A stretch of 64,000 bases of DNA from Rubrivivax sp. (GCA_020852865.1 JADYZZ010000043.1:1-64000); one strand, 5' to 3'; counted from the first letter of the stretch, positions 49,150-57,843 are shown. Made by a program: numbers and translations. Notes: generated from the sequence alone by a model not told the origin.

Positions 49150-50164
49150 CCGCACCCCGTCGGGCATGCACGCAGGCCCGGGCCGCACGCGCCGGCGGCT
49201 GATGCTGGCGGGTCTGGCCGGCCTGGCGGCGGCAGGGGCGATCGCCCAGCCGGCGCGCCCGATCCGCCTGGTCGTGCCCTACCCGCCCGGCGGCCCGCTC
49301 GACATCGCGGCGCGCGCACTGGCCGAACGCGTCAAGGATGCGCTCGGCACGGTCGTCGTCGACAACCGCCCGGGTGCCGGCGGCAACCTGGGCGCCGACT
49401 TGGTCGCCAAGGCGGCTCCCGACGGCCACACCCTGGTGATGGGCGCCGTCGCCACGCATGCGATCAACCCCTGGCTGTTCGCCAGGCTGCCCTACGATCC
49501 GCTGCGCGACTTCACGCCGATCACGCTCGTGGCGCAGGTGCCCAACGTGCTCGTGCTCAACGCCGAGACCGCAGCGCGCCTGGGCATCACGAGCCTGGCC
49601 GACTTCGTCGGCTACGCGCGGCGCAATCCGGGCCGGCTCAACTACGGCTCGGGCGGCACCGGCAGCGGCGGCCACCTCGCCGGCGAGATGTTCAAGGCAC
49701 GCACCGGCGTGTTCGCGGTGCACATCCCCTACGCCGGCGGAGCGCCGTCGCAGCTCGCGCTGCTGAGCGGCCAGGTCGACTTCAGCTTCGACAACCTCGC
49801 CTCGGCCGCGGCCAACATCCGCAGCGGCAAGCTCCGGGCGCTGGCCGTCACGAGCGCCGGGCGCTCGAGCGCGATGCCCGAGCTGCCGACGCTGGCCGAG
49901 GCCGGCGCCGCACTGGGCCTGGCAGGCTTCGACATCTCGACCTGGTTCGGCCTGTTCGCCCCGGCCGGACTCGCCCCCGAGCAGACCGCCCGCCTCGCCC
50001 AGGGCTTCATGGCCGCGCTCGCCACGCCCGAGTTCAAGGCGCGCATGGGCACGCTGATGGCCGAGCCCGCGCCGATGCCGCCGGCCGCCTTCGCCGCCTT
50101 CGTCGCCGCCGAGCTGCAGAAGTACAAGGCGGTGGTGCAGGCCAGCGGCGCACGCATCGATTGA
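49136..50164 (+). CDS. Bug/TctC-family tripartite tricarboxylate transporter binding protein
   Basis: 342 aa, periplasmic. A signal peptide with a twin-arginine-like RTRRRLMLAGLAGLAAAGAIAQ precedes RPIRLVVPYPPGGPLDIAARALA, the TctC signature. GAGGNLGADLVAKAAPDGHTL, the ligand loop LNYGSGGTGSGGHLAGEMFKA and VHIPYAGGAPSQLALLSGQVDFSFDN follow in standard order. Ligand unknown (typically carboxylates). No TctA or TctB genes are nearby, as usual for the many orphan Bug proteins of Burkholderiales. Confidence 0.93.
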   Translation: MKPRSRTPSGMHAGPGRTRRRLMLAGLAGLAAAGAIAQPARPIRLVVPYPPGGPLDIAARALAERVKDALGTVVVDNRPGAGGNLGADLVAKAAPDGHTLVMGAVATHAINPWLFARLPYDPLRDFTPITLVAQVPNVLVLNAETAARLGITSLADFVGYARRNPGRLNYGSGGTGSGGHLAGEMFKARTGVFAVHIPYAGGAPSQLALLSGQVDFSFDNLASAAANIRSGKLRALAVTSAGRSSAMPELPTLAEAGAALGLAGFDISTWFGLFAPAGLAPEQTARLAQGFMAALATPEFKARMGTLMAEPAPMPPAAFAAFVAAELQKYKAVVQASGARID

Positions 50165-50206
50165 TGCACCGACGGTCGCAGCGGGCGGCGCCGCCGACGC
50201 CTGCGG

Positions 50207-50926
50207 CTACTCGCCGAGATAGGCCGCGCGCACCTTCGGATCTTCCAGCAGCGTGCGCGCCGGGCCGCTCATCGTGATCTCGCCCGAGTCCATCACGTAG
50301 CCGCGGTCGGCCAGGCCGAGCGCGCGGCTGGCGTTCTGCTCGACCAACAGCACGGTCGTGCCGCGCGCGTGGATGTCGTGCACGACCTCGAAGATCTTGT
50401 CGACCATCAGCGGCGACAGGCCCATCGAGGGCTCGTCGAGCAGCAGCACCTTGGGTCGCGCCATCAGCGCGCGGCCCATCGCCAGCATCTGCTGCTCGCC
50501 GCCGCTCATCGTGCCGGCGAGCTGCTGCGCGCGCTCCTTCAGGCGCGGAAAGATCGCGAACACCTTGTCGATGTCGGCCGCGATCCCGGGCTTGTCGTCG
50601 CGCACGAAGGCGCCCATCTGCAGGTTCTCGACGATCGTCATGCGCGCGAACACGCCGCGCCCCTCGGGCACCATCACCAGGCCCTGGCGCACCAGGTCCC
50701 AGGCGCCCTGGCCCTTGATCGGACGGCCCATGAACTCGATCTCGCCGGCGGCCACCGGCTGCACGCCGGTGACGGCTTTGAGCGTGGTCGTCTTGCCCGC
50801 GCCGTTGGCGCCGATCAGGCTCACCAGTTCGCCCGCGCGCACCTCGAAGCTCACGCCCTTGACGGCCTGGATGCCGCCGTAGGCGACGCGCAGTCCGCGC
50901 ACCGCGAGAAGGATGTCTTCTGCCAT
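50207..50926 (-). CDS. livF: branched-chain amino acid ABC transporter ATPase LivF
   Basis: 239 aa. Walker A IGANGAGKTTTLKAV near residue 40, the LivF-type PEGRGVFARMTIVENLQMGA, ABC signature MSGGEQQMLAMGRALM near 140, Walker B KVLLLDEPSMGLSPLMV, and the D-/H-loop ending LLVEQNASRAL. Peripheral inner-membrane ATPase pairing with LivG. It is the last gene of the liv operon, starting 2 bp after livG. Confidence 0.96.
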   Translation of the reverse strand: MAEDILLAVRGLRVAYGGIQAVKGVSFEVRAGELVSLIGANGAGKTTTLKAVTGVQPVAAGEIEFMGRPIKGQGAWDLVRQGLVMVPEGRGVFARMTIVENLQMGAFVRDDKPGIAADIDKVFAIFPRLKERAQQLAGTMSGGEQQMLAMGRALMARPKVLLLDEPSMGLSPLMVDKIFEVVHDIHARGTTVLLVEQNASRALGLADRGYVMDSGEITMSGPARTLLEDPKVRAAYLGE

Positions 50927-50928
50927 GA

Positions 50929-51711
50929 TCAGTGCTGGCCGGCGCCGAGGTAGGCCTCGATCACCTTGTCGTTTCGCTGCACCTCGGCCGGCGTGCCTTC
51001 GGCGATCTGACGCCCGTAGTCGAGCACGGTGACGCGGTCGCACAGGCCCATCACCAGCTTGACGTCGTGCTCGATGAGCAAGATCGTGCGGCCGTCCTTG
51101 CGGATGCGGTCGATCAGCTCGCGCAGCACGACCTTCTCGGTGGCGTTCATGCCGGCGGCCGGCTCGTCGAGCGCGATCAGCTTGGGATCGGTGGCCAGCG
51201 CGCGCGCGATCTCCAGGCGCCGCTGGTCGCCGTAGCTGAGCGTGCGCGCGCGGTATTCGGCGTAGCGGCCGATGCCGACGTAGTCGAGCAGTTCCTGCGC
51301 GCGCCGCGCGATCGCCGCCTCCTCGGCCTTGAACGCCGGCGTGCGCAACACCGCGCCGACCAGCCCGGAGCGCGTGCGCACATGGCGCCCGACCATCACG
51401 TTCTCCTGTGCCGTCATCTCGGGGAACAGGCGGATGTTCTGGAACGTGCGCGCGATGCCCTGCTTGGCCACTTCGTGCACGGCGCTCGGCTTGTAGGGCC
51501 GCCCGGCGAGCTCGAAGCTGCCGCCGTCGGGCGCATAGAGGCCGGTGATGACGTTGAAGAAGGTCGTCTTGCCGGCGCCGTTGGGCCCGATCAGGCCGTA
51601 GATCTCGCCGCCCCGGATCCTGATGCCCACGTCGGCCAGCGCCTGCAGGCCGCCGAAGCGCTTGCTGACGCCCTTGACTTCGAGAACGGCCGGTTCCATG
51701 TGCGCGCTCAC
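50929..51711 (-). CDS. livG: branched-chain amino acid ABC transporter ATPase LivG
   Basis: 260 aa. Walker A IGPNGAGKTTFFNVITGLY near residue 43, GIARTFQNIRLFPEMTAQENVMVG (LivG-type Q-loop), signature TLSYGDQRRLEIARALA near 157, Walker B LIALDEPAAGMNATE, and H-loop ILLIEHDVKLVM. GTG 51711 has GGAGG four bases upstream; ATG 51699 is an alternative with a distant ribosome-binding site. Lies between livM and livF. Confidence 0.96.
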   Translation of the reverse strand: MSAHMEPAVLEVKGVSKRFGGLQALADVGIRIRGGEIYGLIGPNGAGKTTFFNVITGLYAPDGGSFELAGRPYKPSAVHEVAKQGIARTFQNIRLFPEMTAQENVMVGRHVRTRSGLVGAVLRTPAFKAEEAAIARRAQELLDYVGIGRYAEYRARTLSYGDQRRLEIARALATDPKLIALDEPAAGMNATEKVVLRELIDRIRKDGRTILLIEHDVKLVMGLCDRVTVLDYGRQIAEGTPAEVQRNDKVIEAYLGAGQH

Positions 51712-51720
51712 GCCGCCTCC

Positions 51721-52833
51721 TCAGCGCGTGCCGGCGGCGGGCGCCGACGCCGCCTTGCCGTGCTCGCGCGCCGGCCACAGGCCGCGCGGGCGCAGCAGCA
51801 TGATGACGATCATCGCCAGCGCGATCAGCAGCTGGCGCAGGATCGACGCGTCGATGCGCCCGCCGGTGACGTTCTGCAGGTCGATCGCGGTGGCGACGTA
51901 GCGCAACACCTCGGGCAGCGCGGCCAGCAGCAGCGCGCCGAGGATGACGCCGGGCAGGTGTCCCATGCCGCCCAGCACCACCATGGCGACGATCATCACG
52001 CTTTCCATCAGGCTGAAGCTCTCGGGCGAGACGAAGCCCTGGAAGGCGGCGAACATCGCGCCCGACACGCCGCCGAAGGTGGCGCCCATGCCGAAGGCGA
52101 GCAGCTTCATGTTGCGCGTATTGATGCCCATCGCCTTGGCCGCGATCTCGTCCTCGCGGATCGCCATCCAGCCGCGGCCGATGCGGCTGCGCTCGAGACG
52201 CTGGCAGATGACGACGCTGAACACCACGAGCGCGAGGAACAGGTAGTAGTACAGCGTCACCGAGGCGATGCGGTACTCGCCGACGACGAAGGGCTTGCCG
52301 AAGTCGAAGAAGAACTCCGAGCCGCGCACGCCCAGCGTCATCGAGTCGATGCGGTCCAGTCCGCGCGGGCCGTTGGTGATGTTGATCGGCTGCTCGAGGT
52401 TGTTCAGGAACACGCGGATGATCTCGCCGAAGCCCAGCGTCACGATCGCCAGGTAGTCGCCGCGCAGCTTGAGCACCGGGATGCCGAGCAGCACGCCGGC
52501 CACCGCCGCCAGGCCGGCCGCCAGCGGCACCACGAGCAGGATCGGCGTGTGCAGCCCGTTCGGGAACAGGGCGGCGAACCAGGGGAAGTTCTCGCTCAGC
52601 TGCGGGCTGGCCATCAGCGCGTACATGTAGGCGCCGACGGCATAGAAGGCGACATAGCCGAGGTCGAGCAGGCCGGCGTAGCCGACGACGATGTTCAGGC
52701 CGAGCGCGAGCAGCACGTACAACAGCGCCAGCGCCAGGATGCGCACCCAGCCCTGGCCGAAGCTCTGCGCGACCAGCGGCAGCGCCACCAGCGCCGCGGC
52801 GCAGAGGAGGAAGACAAGGAACCTGTTCTTCAT
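51721..52833 (-). CDS. livM: branched-chain amino acid ABC transporter permease LivM
   Basis: 370 aa, about nine or ten membrane helices. LALGLNIVVGYAGLLDLGYVAFYAVGAYMYAL near the N-terminus and KLRGDYLAIVTLGFGEIIR (EAA-like loop) are the LivM signatures. The C-terminal GGMGHLPGVILGALLLAALPEVLR region differs from the fragment at 27.1 kb. It probably works with LivH as the channel; actual substrates of such systems include urea, amides and aromatic compounds as well as amino acids. Confidence 0.95.
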   Translation of the reverse strand: MKNRFLVFLLCAAALVALPLVAQSFGQGWVRILALALLYVLLALGLNIVVGYAGLLDLGYVAFYAVGAYMYALMASPQLSENFPWFAALFPNGLHTPILLVVPLAAGLAAVAGVLLGIPVLKLRGDYLAIVTLGFGEIIRVFLNNLEQPINITNGPRGLDRIDSMTLGVRGSEFFFDFGKPFVVGEYRIASVTLYYYLFLALVVFSVVICQRLERSRIGRGWMAIREDEIAAKAMGINTRNMKLLAFGMGATFGGVSGAMFAAFQGFVSPESFSLMESVMIVAMVVLGGMGHLPGVILGALLLAALPEVLRYVATAIDLQNVTGGRIDASILRQLLIALAMIVIMLLRPRGLWPAREHGKAASAPAAGTR

Positions 52834-52858
52834 CGGGGCGGACCTTCGGGCAGCGCGT

Positions 52859-53782
52859 TCACGCGCGGTCGGCCACGCGCTCGCCGAGCAGGCCCGCGGG
52901 CCTGAGCGTCAGCACGAGGATCAGCGTGGTGAAGGCGAAGATGTCGGTGTACTGGCTGCCGAGCACGCCGCCGGTGAGCGTGCCCAGGTAGCCGGCGCCC
53001 AGCGCCTCGACCAGGCCGAGCATGACGCCGCCCAGCACTGCCCCGGCCAGGTTGCCGATGCCGCCCAGCACGGCCGCGGTGAAGGCCTTGAGTCCGGGCA
53101 TGAAGCCCATCGAGTGCTGCACGGTGCCGTAGTTGGCCGCCCACATCACGCCGGCCACCGCAGCCAGCGTGGCGCCGATGACGAAGGTCGCCGAGATCAC
53201 CATGTCGGGCTTGACGCCCATCAGCGCCGCGACGCGCGGGTTCTCGGCCGTGGCGCGCATCGCGCGCCCCAGCCGCGTGCGGTTGACCACCCACATCAAC
53301 CCGGCGAGGATGACGGCCGTGGCGCCCAGGATGATGCACTGCGTGACGCTGATCACCGGGCCGCCGAGGTTGATGGGCTCCACCGGCAGCAGCTGCGGGT
53401 AGGGCTTGGGATTGGGCTTCCAGACGATCATCGCCAGCGTCTGCAGCAGCAGGCTCATGCCCATCGCGGTGATGAGCGGCGCCAGCCGCGGCGCGTTGCG
53501 CAGCGGCCGGTAGGCGAGCTTCTCGATCGTGAAGTTGAGCGCCGCGCACACGACGATCGCGCAGGGCAGCGAGATCAGCAGCAGCGCCCAGCCCGGCAGG
53601 CCCGAGCCCGCGAGGGCGCCGACCACGGTCCAGCTCGTGAGGGCGCCCACCATCAGCACCTCGCCATGCGCGAAGTTGATGAGGTTAATGATCCCGTAGA
53701 CCATCGTGTAGCCCAGCGCCACGAGCGCATACATGCTGCCGAGCACGAGCCCGTTGATAATCTGCTGAAGGAAGATCTCCAT
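52859..53782 (-). CDS. livH: branched-chain amino acid ABC transporter permease LivH
   Basis: 307 aa, about eight membrane helices. LQQIINGLVLGSMYALVALGYTMVYGIINLINFAHGEVLMVGA at the N-terminus is the LivH hallmark. RATAENPRVAALMGVKPD is the cytoplasmic coupling loop, and AAVLGGIGNLAGAVLGGVMLGLVEALGA lies near the C-terminus. First gene of livHMGF. The binding-protein gene (livJ/K) expected in such operons is not in the window's liv cluster. Confidence 0.95.
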   Translation of the reverse strand: MEIFLQQIINGLVLGSMYALVALGYTMVYGIINLINFAHGEVLMVGALTSWTVVGALAGSGLPGWALLLISLPCAIVVCAALNFTIEKLAYRPLRNAPRLAPLITAMGMSLLLQTLAMIVWKPNPKPYPQLLPVEPINLGGPVISVTQCIILGATAVILAGLMWVVNRTRLGRAMRATAENPRVAALMGVKPDMVISATFVIGATLAAVAGVMWAANYGTVQHSMGFMPGLKAFTAAVLGGIGNLAGAVLGGVMLGLVEALGAGYLGTLTGGVLGSQYTDIFAFTTLILVLTLRPAGLLGERVADRA

Positions 53783-53829
53783 CGTCGGGGCGACTCCGTT
53801 GCTGCCACGGGCTGCGGCCCGAACGCCAA

Positions 53830-53852
53830 GCCGGCGCGTGGTGCGCGCCGGC
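53830..53852 (-). promoter_or_regulatory. hairpin in the liv operon leader
   Basis: GCCGGCGCG (53830-53838) pairs perfectly with CGCGCCGGC (53844-53852), loop TGGTG. It sits between a candidate livH -10 and the livH start (53782), inside the presumed leader. A role as attenuator or stabiliser is a guess. Confidence 0.35.
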
Positions 53853-53904
53853 CCTCACCACCGCGTCGGAAGTCCGGGAGCCGGCTGCGCCGCAGTGGCG
53901 CGGG

Positions 53905-53910
53905 ATTGTA
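53905..53910 (-). promoter_or_regulatory. candidate -10 TACAAT for the liv operon
   Basis: ATTGTA on the plus strand is TACAAT on the minus strand, 122 bp before the livH ATG. No -35 is recognised. Confidence 0.35.
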
Positions 53911-53920
53911 GGAGCGGGGT

Positions 53921-53938
53921 CCGGGCTTCCCTGCCCGG
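53921..53938 (-). terminator. hairpin after rarA
   Basis: CCGGGC (53921-53926) pairs with GCCCGG (53933-53938), 2 bp beyond the rarA stop. No T-run follows on the minus strand. Confidence 0.4.
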
Positions 53939-53940
53939 TC

Positions 53941-55332
53941 TTACCCACCCTCCGGCAGCACCCCTGACTCGGGCGGCGCAGCCTCGGCAGCCGCGTCGAG
54001 CGCGCGCAGTTGCGCGATCCGCTCGCCGATGCGCTGCTCGAGGCCGCGCGCCGTCGGCACGTAGAAGCGCTCGCCGTCCAGGCCCTCGGGCAGGTAGCGC
54101 AGGCCAGCCGCATAGCCCTCGGCCTCGTCGTGCGCGTAGCGGTAGCCCGCGCCGTGGCCGAGCTGGCGCGCCAGCGGCGTCGGCGCGTTGCGCAGATGCG
54201 GCGGCACCGGACGCGAGCCGTCGCGCTGCACGCGCTCGCGCACCGCGCCCCAGGCGCGGTAGACGGCGTTGGACTTGGGCGCGACCGCCAGGTACACCAC
54301 CGCCTCGGCCAGCGCCAGCTCGCCTTCGGGCGAGCCCAGGCGCTCGTAGACCTCGGCCGCGTCGAGCGCCAGGCGCAGCGCGCGCGGGTCGGCCAGCCCG
54401 ATGTCCTCCGTGGCCATGCGCACGATGCGCCGCGCCGCATAGCGCGGATCGACACCGGCGTCGAGCATGCGCGCCAGCCAGTACAGCGCCGCATCGGGGT
54501 CGGAGCCGCGCACCGACTTGTGCAAGGCCGAGATCTGGTCGTAGAAGACATCGCCGCCCTTGTCGCCGCGGCGCAGCAGACGGCCGAGCGCACGCTCGAG
54601 CATCGCCTCGTCGATGAGCGCCACGCCTGCATTGGCCGCCACCACGCTCTCGTAGGCATTGAGCAGCCGGCGCGCATCACCGTCAGCCTGCTCGACCAGC
54701 CGGGCGCACGCGCCGGGTGCGAGCGGCGGTGCGGCCAGCGCCGCCTGCGCACGCCTGAGCAACTGCTCGAGCTCGGCATCGGCCAGCGGTTCGAGCACAT
54801 GCACCGCCGCGCGCGACAGCAGCGCCGAGTTCACCTCGAACGCCGGGTTCTCGGTGGTGGCGCCGATGAAGGTGAACAGGCCCGACTCGACATGCGGCAG
54901 GAAGGCGTCCTGCTGCGCCTTGTTGAAGCGGTGCACCTCGTCGACGAAAACCACCGTCGCGCGCCCGGCACGGCGCATCGCCTCGGCCTGCTCCACCGCG
55001 TCGCGGATCTCCTTGACGCCGGCCAGCACCGCCGACAGCACGATGAAATGCGCGCCGGTGGCGCCGGCCAGCAGCCGCGCCAGCGTCGTCTTGCCAGTGC
55101 CCGGCGGACCCCAGAGGATCATCGAAGGCACCCGGCCGCTCTCGAACGCCACGCGCAGCGGCCGACCCGGCGCCAGCAGCTGCGGCTGGCCGATCATGTC
55201 GTCCAGCCGCTGCGGGCGCAGCCGCTCGGCCAGAGGCGCGGTCGCGGCGGCACGCCGCTGCCGCACGGGCGCGTCGGCGAACAGTCCCGGCTGCGCCTGC
55301 TGCGGGTCGTCACGATGCGTCGGCACGTTCAC
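53941..55332 (-). CDS. rarA: replication-associated recombination protein A (RarA/MgsA)
   Basis: 463 aa. Clamp-loader-like AAA+ ATPase acting at stalled forks. RLRPQRLDDMIGQPQLL, Walker A LWGPPGTGKTTLARLLA near residue 75, Walker B TVVFVDEVHRFNKAQQDAFLPHVE, sensor-1 FIGATTENPAFEVN and the C-terminal block GDVFYDQISALHKSVRGSDPDAALYWLARM are diagnostic. It starts at GTG 55332. CACAAT (minus strand, 55339-55344) ends 6 bp before it, so the mRNA may be leaderless. Confidence 0.96.
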   Translation of the reverse strand: MNVPTHRDDPQQAQPGLFADAPVRQRRAAATAPLAERLRPQRLDDMIGQPQLLAPGRPLRVAFESGRVPSMILWGPPGTGKTTLARLLAGATGAHFIVLSAVLAGVKEIRDAVEQAEAMRRAGRATVVFVDEVHRFNKAQQDAFLPHVESGLFTFIGATTENPAFEVNSALLSRAAVHVLEPLADAELEQLLRRAQAALAAPPLAPGACARLVEQADGDARRLLNAYESVVAANAGVALIDEAMLERALGRLLRRGDKGGDVFYDQISALHKSVRGSDPDAALYWLARMLDAGVDPRYAARRIVRMATEDIGLADPRALRLALDAAEVYERLGSPEGELALAEAVVYLAVAPKSNAVYRAWGAVRERVQRDGSRPVPPHLRNAPTPLARQLGHGAGYRYAHDEAEGYAAGLRYLPEGLDGERFYVPTARGLEQRIGERIAQLRALDAAAEAAPPESGVLPEGG

Positions 55333-55406
55333 GCGGCGATTGTGGCAGCGGGCTGCAGCGCGGCCGGGCCGCGCGCTGTGCAGACCCGACGCAGCGCGGC
55401 CGGTCC

Positions 55407-56093
55407 TCAGCGCCGGCGGTCGCCGGCCTCCAGCCGGGCGCGCTCGACGATCGTGATCTGCCGGCCGGCGACGCGCAGCAGCCCGGCCTGTGCCATCTCG
55501 TGCAGCAGGCGCGAGAAGTGCTCGGGCGTGAGGTTCAGGTGGGCAGCGACGGCCGCCTTGGTGGCCGGCAGCCTGAAGCTGCGCGCGCCGGCGTCGTCGG
55601 TGGCGCGCAGCAGATAGTCGACCAGGCGCGCACGGCCGCTGCCCAGCGCCTGACGGTCGAGGTCGCGCACCAGCGCCTCGATGCGCTGGCTCAGGCCGGC
55701 GATCACGCGGCGCGCCAGGCGCGGGCTGCGTTCGAGCTCGGCGAACACCGCTTCCCTGGGCAGCTGCAGCACCAGTGCGTCGCCCACCGCCTCGGCGTCG
55801 ACCAGCGCCGGGCGCTCGAGGAACATCACCGGCTCGCCGAAGCTGCGGCCGGCCCCGACGACGCCGGTGAGCCGCTCGCCGCGCGCGGGCGTGCGTGCGA
55901 CGAGCCGGATCTCGCCGTGCACCACCACGTACATCGCACTCGCCGCATCGCCCTTGCTGAACAGGCGCTCGCCGCGCGCCAGCCGGCGCAGCTGGGTCGC
56001 CGCCGCCAGCCGCGCCAGCGAAGCTTCGTCGAGCGACTTGAACAGCGGCTGTGCGGCCAGGAAGTCGCGTGGCGCGATCGGGCGCGGCGGCAT
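55407..56093 (-). CDS. Crp/Fnr-family regulator, DNR-like
   Basis: 228 aa. N-terminal cyclic-nucleotide-binding-type sensor domain (ARGERLFSKGDAASAMYVVVHGEIRLV), dimerisation helix (LSQRIEALVRDLDRQAL) and C-terminal HTH. The recognition helix LTPEHFSRLLHEM keeps the E-x-x-S-R residues that read TTGAT-N4-ATCAA sites in FNR/DNR proteins. No cysteines are present, so it cannot bind the FNR [4Fe-4S] cluster; a DNR-type heme/NO sensor is the likely class. It is the last gene of an operon with DnrO, hemerythrin and FmdE-like genes. Confidence 0.9.
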   Translation of the reverse strand: MPPRPIAPRDFLAAQPLFKSLDEASLARLAAATQLRRLARGERLFSKGDAASAMYVVVHGEIRLVARTPARGERLTGVVGAGRSFGEPVMFLERPALVDAEAVGDALVLQLPREAVFAELERSPRLARRVIAGLSQRIEALVRDLDRQALGSGRARLVDYLLRATDDAGARSFRLPATKAAVAAHLNLTPEHFSRLLHEMAQAGLLRVAGRQITIVERARLEAGDRRR

Positions 56094-56151
56094 GCGCGAC
56101 TCAGAACCGCCGCAGAGGTGGATCAGGCGCGCGCTTCGTCACTTCACACGC

Positions 56152-56760
56152 TCAGGCCTCGCGCACGACGATCAGGCTCGGGTCGTCGGCGTGCTCGATC
56201 AGGATCTGGCGCACGCGCTCCTGCCAGGCGCGCGCGAAAGCCGTGCGCGACGCCTCGTCGGCCCCGGGCGCCAGCGCCGCCTGCAGCAGCGGCCTGAGCC
56301 CGCTCGGGCTCGGCACGGCCTCGGTGTGATGCGACACCTCGACCGTGCGGCCGTCGTCCAGGCGCGTGAAGCGCATCTGGCCCTGCATCGCGATGCCGAA
56401 GCTCAGCAGATCGTTGCGCCGGTGCATGCCGGCCAGGCCCTTGAAGCCGGCGCGACCGGCAGCGCCGGTGACGAGCGTGGCGACGGCCGCGATCACGCCG
56501 GCCACTCCGGCGTCCTCGGCCTCGCGCATCTGCACGCGCACGCCGCCGCGCTGCGGCAGGCGATCGGGGTACAGCCGCGCCAGCGCCGCACGCGTCATCA
56601 GCCAGGCGCCGGCCACCGTCGGGCAGGAGTGGCCGGCCAGCTTGACGGCGTCGACGTAGCGGTACGCGATGCGGCCGTCGGCCGCCGCGCCCAGCAGTTG
56701 CGCCAGCGCGTCGTGCACGACGATCGGCGGCACCTGGTCGAAGAAGGCCGGCGCATTCAT
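56152..56760 (-). CDS. FmdE-like protein (formylmethanofuran dehydrogenase subunit E domain)
   Basis: 202 aa, soluble. VKLAGHSCPTVAGAWLMTRAAL (about residues 41-62) resembles the FmdE-domain metal-binding motif H-x-C-P, and GVRVQMREAEDAG lies near 92-104. FmdE domains outside methanogens have no firm function; a metal- or cofactor-binding role is plausible. Start ATG 56760 overlaps the hemerythrin stop (ATGA), so the two are co-translated. The context of hemerythrin, DnrO and a DNR-like regulator points to nitric-oxide or anaerobic metabolism (inference). Confidence 0.75.
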   Translation of the reverse strand: MNAPAFFDQVPPIVVHDALAQLLGAAADGRIAYRYVDAVKLAGHSCPTVAGAWLMTRAALARLYPDRLPQRGGVRVQMREAEDAGVAGVIAAVATLVTGAAGRAGFKGLAGMHRRNDLLSFGIAMQGQMRFTRLDDGRTVEVSHHTEAVPSPSGLRPLLQAALAPGADEASRTAFARAWQERVRQILIEHADDPSLIVVREA

Positions 56761-57227
56761 GGTGCGCCGCCCGCCCGGGCGCGCTGCGCCAGCAGCCGCA
56801 CCTGGCGTCCGACCAGGATCGCCGCCGGGTACATGACTTCCTCCTCGGTGCGGGCGTGCTGGATGAGCTCGTCGGCAAAGGCCACGATCTCGGCGCGGTC
56901 GGCACGCTCGGCGGCCGCGCGCAGCCGCTGCAGTGCGGCGACGATGGCTGCGTGCTCCTCGAGCATGGTCGGCAGATCGGCCTCGAGGCGATCGGTGAGC
57001 GCGAGCACCTCGGCCATCTCGTCGGCGAACTCGCCGCGCGCCAGCGCGCCGAGCAGGCCAAGAGGCGGCAGCGCGGTCTCGTCCTCCTTGACGAAGTGCG
57101 GGTGCATCAGACGGGCGAGCGTCTTGGCGGCGTCGCCGACTTCGCCCTGCAACGCGGCCGCGTTGCGCAACGTTCCGTGCAGCGCTTCGTGCTCCTGCCG
57201 CAACGGGGTGGGGATGGTGAACTTCAT
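56757..57227 (-). CDS. hemerythrin-like HHE protein
   Basis: 156 aa four-helix bundle. Candidate di-iron ligands in order: RQEHEALHGTL, MHPHFVKEDETALPPLG (HxxxxxE), LEEHAAIVAAL and IQHARTEEEVMYPAA. Hemerythrin/HHE proteins bind O2 or NO or repair iron centres (RIC/YtfE type). The partial resemblance to RIC is limited, since no N-terminal ScdA domain is present. It is second in a four-gene operon headed by DnrO, and its stop overlaps the FmdE-like start by 4 bp. Confidence 0.85.
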   Translation of the reverse strand: MKFTIPTPLRQEHEALHGTLRNAAALQGEVGDAAKTLARLMHPHFVKEDETALPPLGLLGALARGEFADEMAEVLALTDRLEADLPTMLEEHAAIVAALQRLRAAAERADRAEIVAFADELIQHARTEEEVMYPAAILVGRQVRLLAQRARAGGAP

Positions 57228-57247
57228 GATGCTCTCCGGCGGCGGGT

Positions 57248-57754
57248 TCAATGAAGGCCACGGATCGGCTTGAAGCCGGGGTGGTCGAAGTTGCTGCCGT
57301 AGGCGTTGACGGCCTTGGCGACGCGCACCAGACCCTGCGCCGCACCCGCCGCGCCGCCCTTGCCCGCCATGGCGTCGGTGCCGGCGCCGATATCGCCGAT
57401 GACGATGTGCAGCATCGCGTCGGCCTTCGGCTCGAGCTTGCAGTTGCTCACGATGCCGGCGACCTGGGTCTCGACCTCGCCCGCCAGCGCCGCGTATTGC
57501 GCCGCGCTCAGCTTGCCGCCGTGGGCCGCCGCGAGCTGCGGCTCGACCAGGGCGCGGATGCGGCCCATGCCGTCGCGCAGCGGCGCATCGGTGCCCCACT
57601 TGCGGCCGTGGTCCAGGCTCAGCTTGGCCGGGGCCGCGGCGCCGTGGTCGTGCTCGTGCGGCTGCGCCGCCCAGGCGGCCGGTGCCCCCACCAGCGCCAC
57701 GCTCGCGCCGACGGCGACGCCAGCGATCCAGACTCCCAGATTCGACTTCCTCAT
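57248..57754 (-). CDS. DnrO-type exported protein
   Basis: 168 aa. Signal peptide (WIAGVAVGASVALVGAPAAWAA) and a short His-rich segment PHEHDHG, then LSLDHGRKWGTDAPLRDGMGRIRALVEP and QVAGIVSNCKLEPKADAMLHIVIGDIG. Relatives in Burkholderiales are annotated DnrO, found beside dnr-type regulators; the biochemical role is unknown. The lone Cys and the His cluster may bind metal. First gene of the operon, with a strong ribosome-binding site (GGAGATCGAAATG). A hairpin and a degenerate FNR/DNR site lie upstream. Confidence 0.78.
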   Translation of the reverse strand: MRKSNLGVWIAGVAVGASVALVGAPAAWAAQPHEHDHGAAAPAKLSLDHGRKWGTDAPLRDGMGRIRALVEPQLAAAHGGKLSAAQYAALAGEVETQVAGIVSNCKLEPKADAMLHIVIGDIGAGTDAMAGKGGAAGAAQGLVRVAKAVNAYGSNFDHPGFKPIRGLH

Positions 57755-57771
57755 TTCGATCTCCTCGAGCG

Positions 57772-57790
57772 GCAGGCGACCATCGCCTGC
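57772..57790 (-). promoter_or_regulatory. hairpin in the dnrO leader
   Basis: GCAGGCGA-CCA-TCGCCTGC, a perfect 8-bp stem, ends 18 bp before the dnrO start codon and just before its ribosome-binding site. It could be an operator or a translational control hairpin. Confidence 0.35.
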
Positions 57791-57843
57791 CTGCGTCGTG
57801 GGAGGGCGGCGGCGCCCGGCGGTTCACCCGCGCTCGCGCCGGC

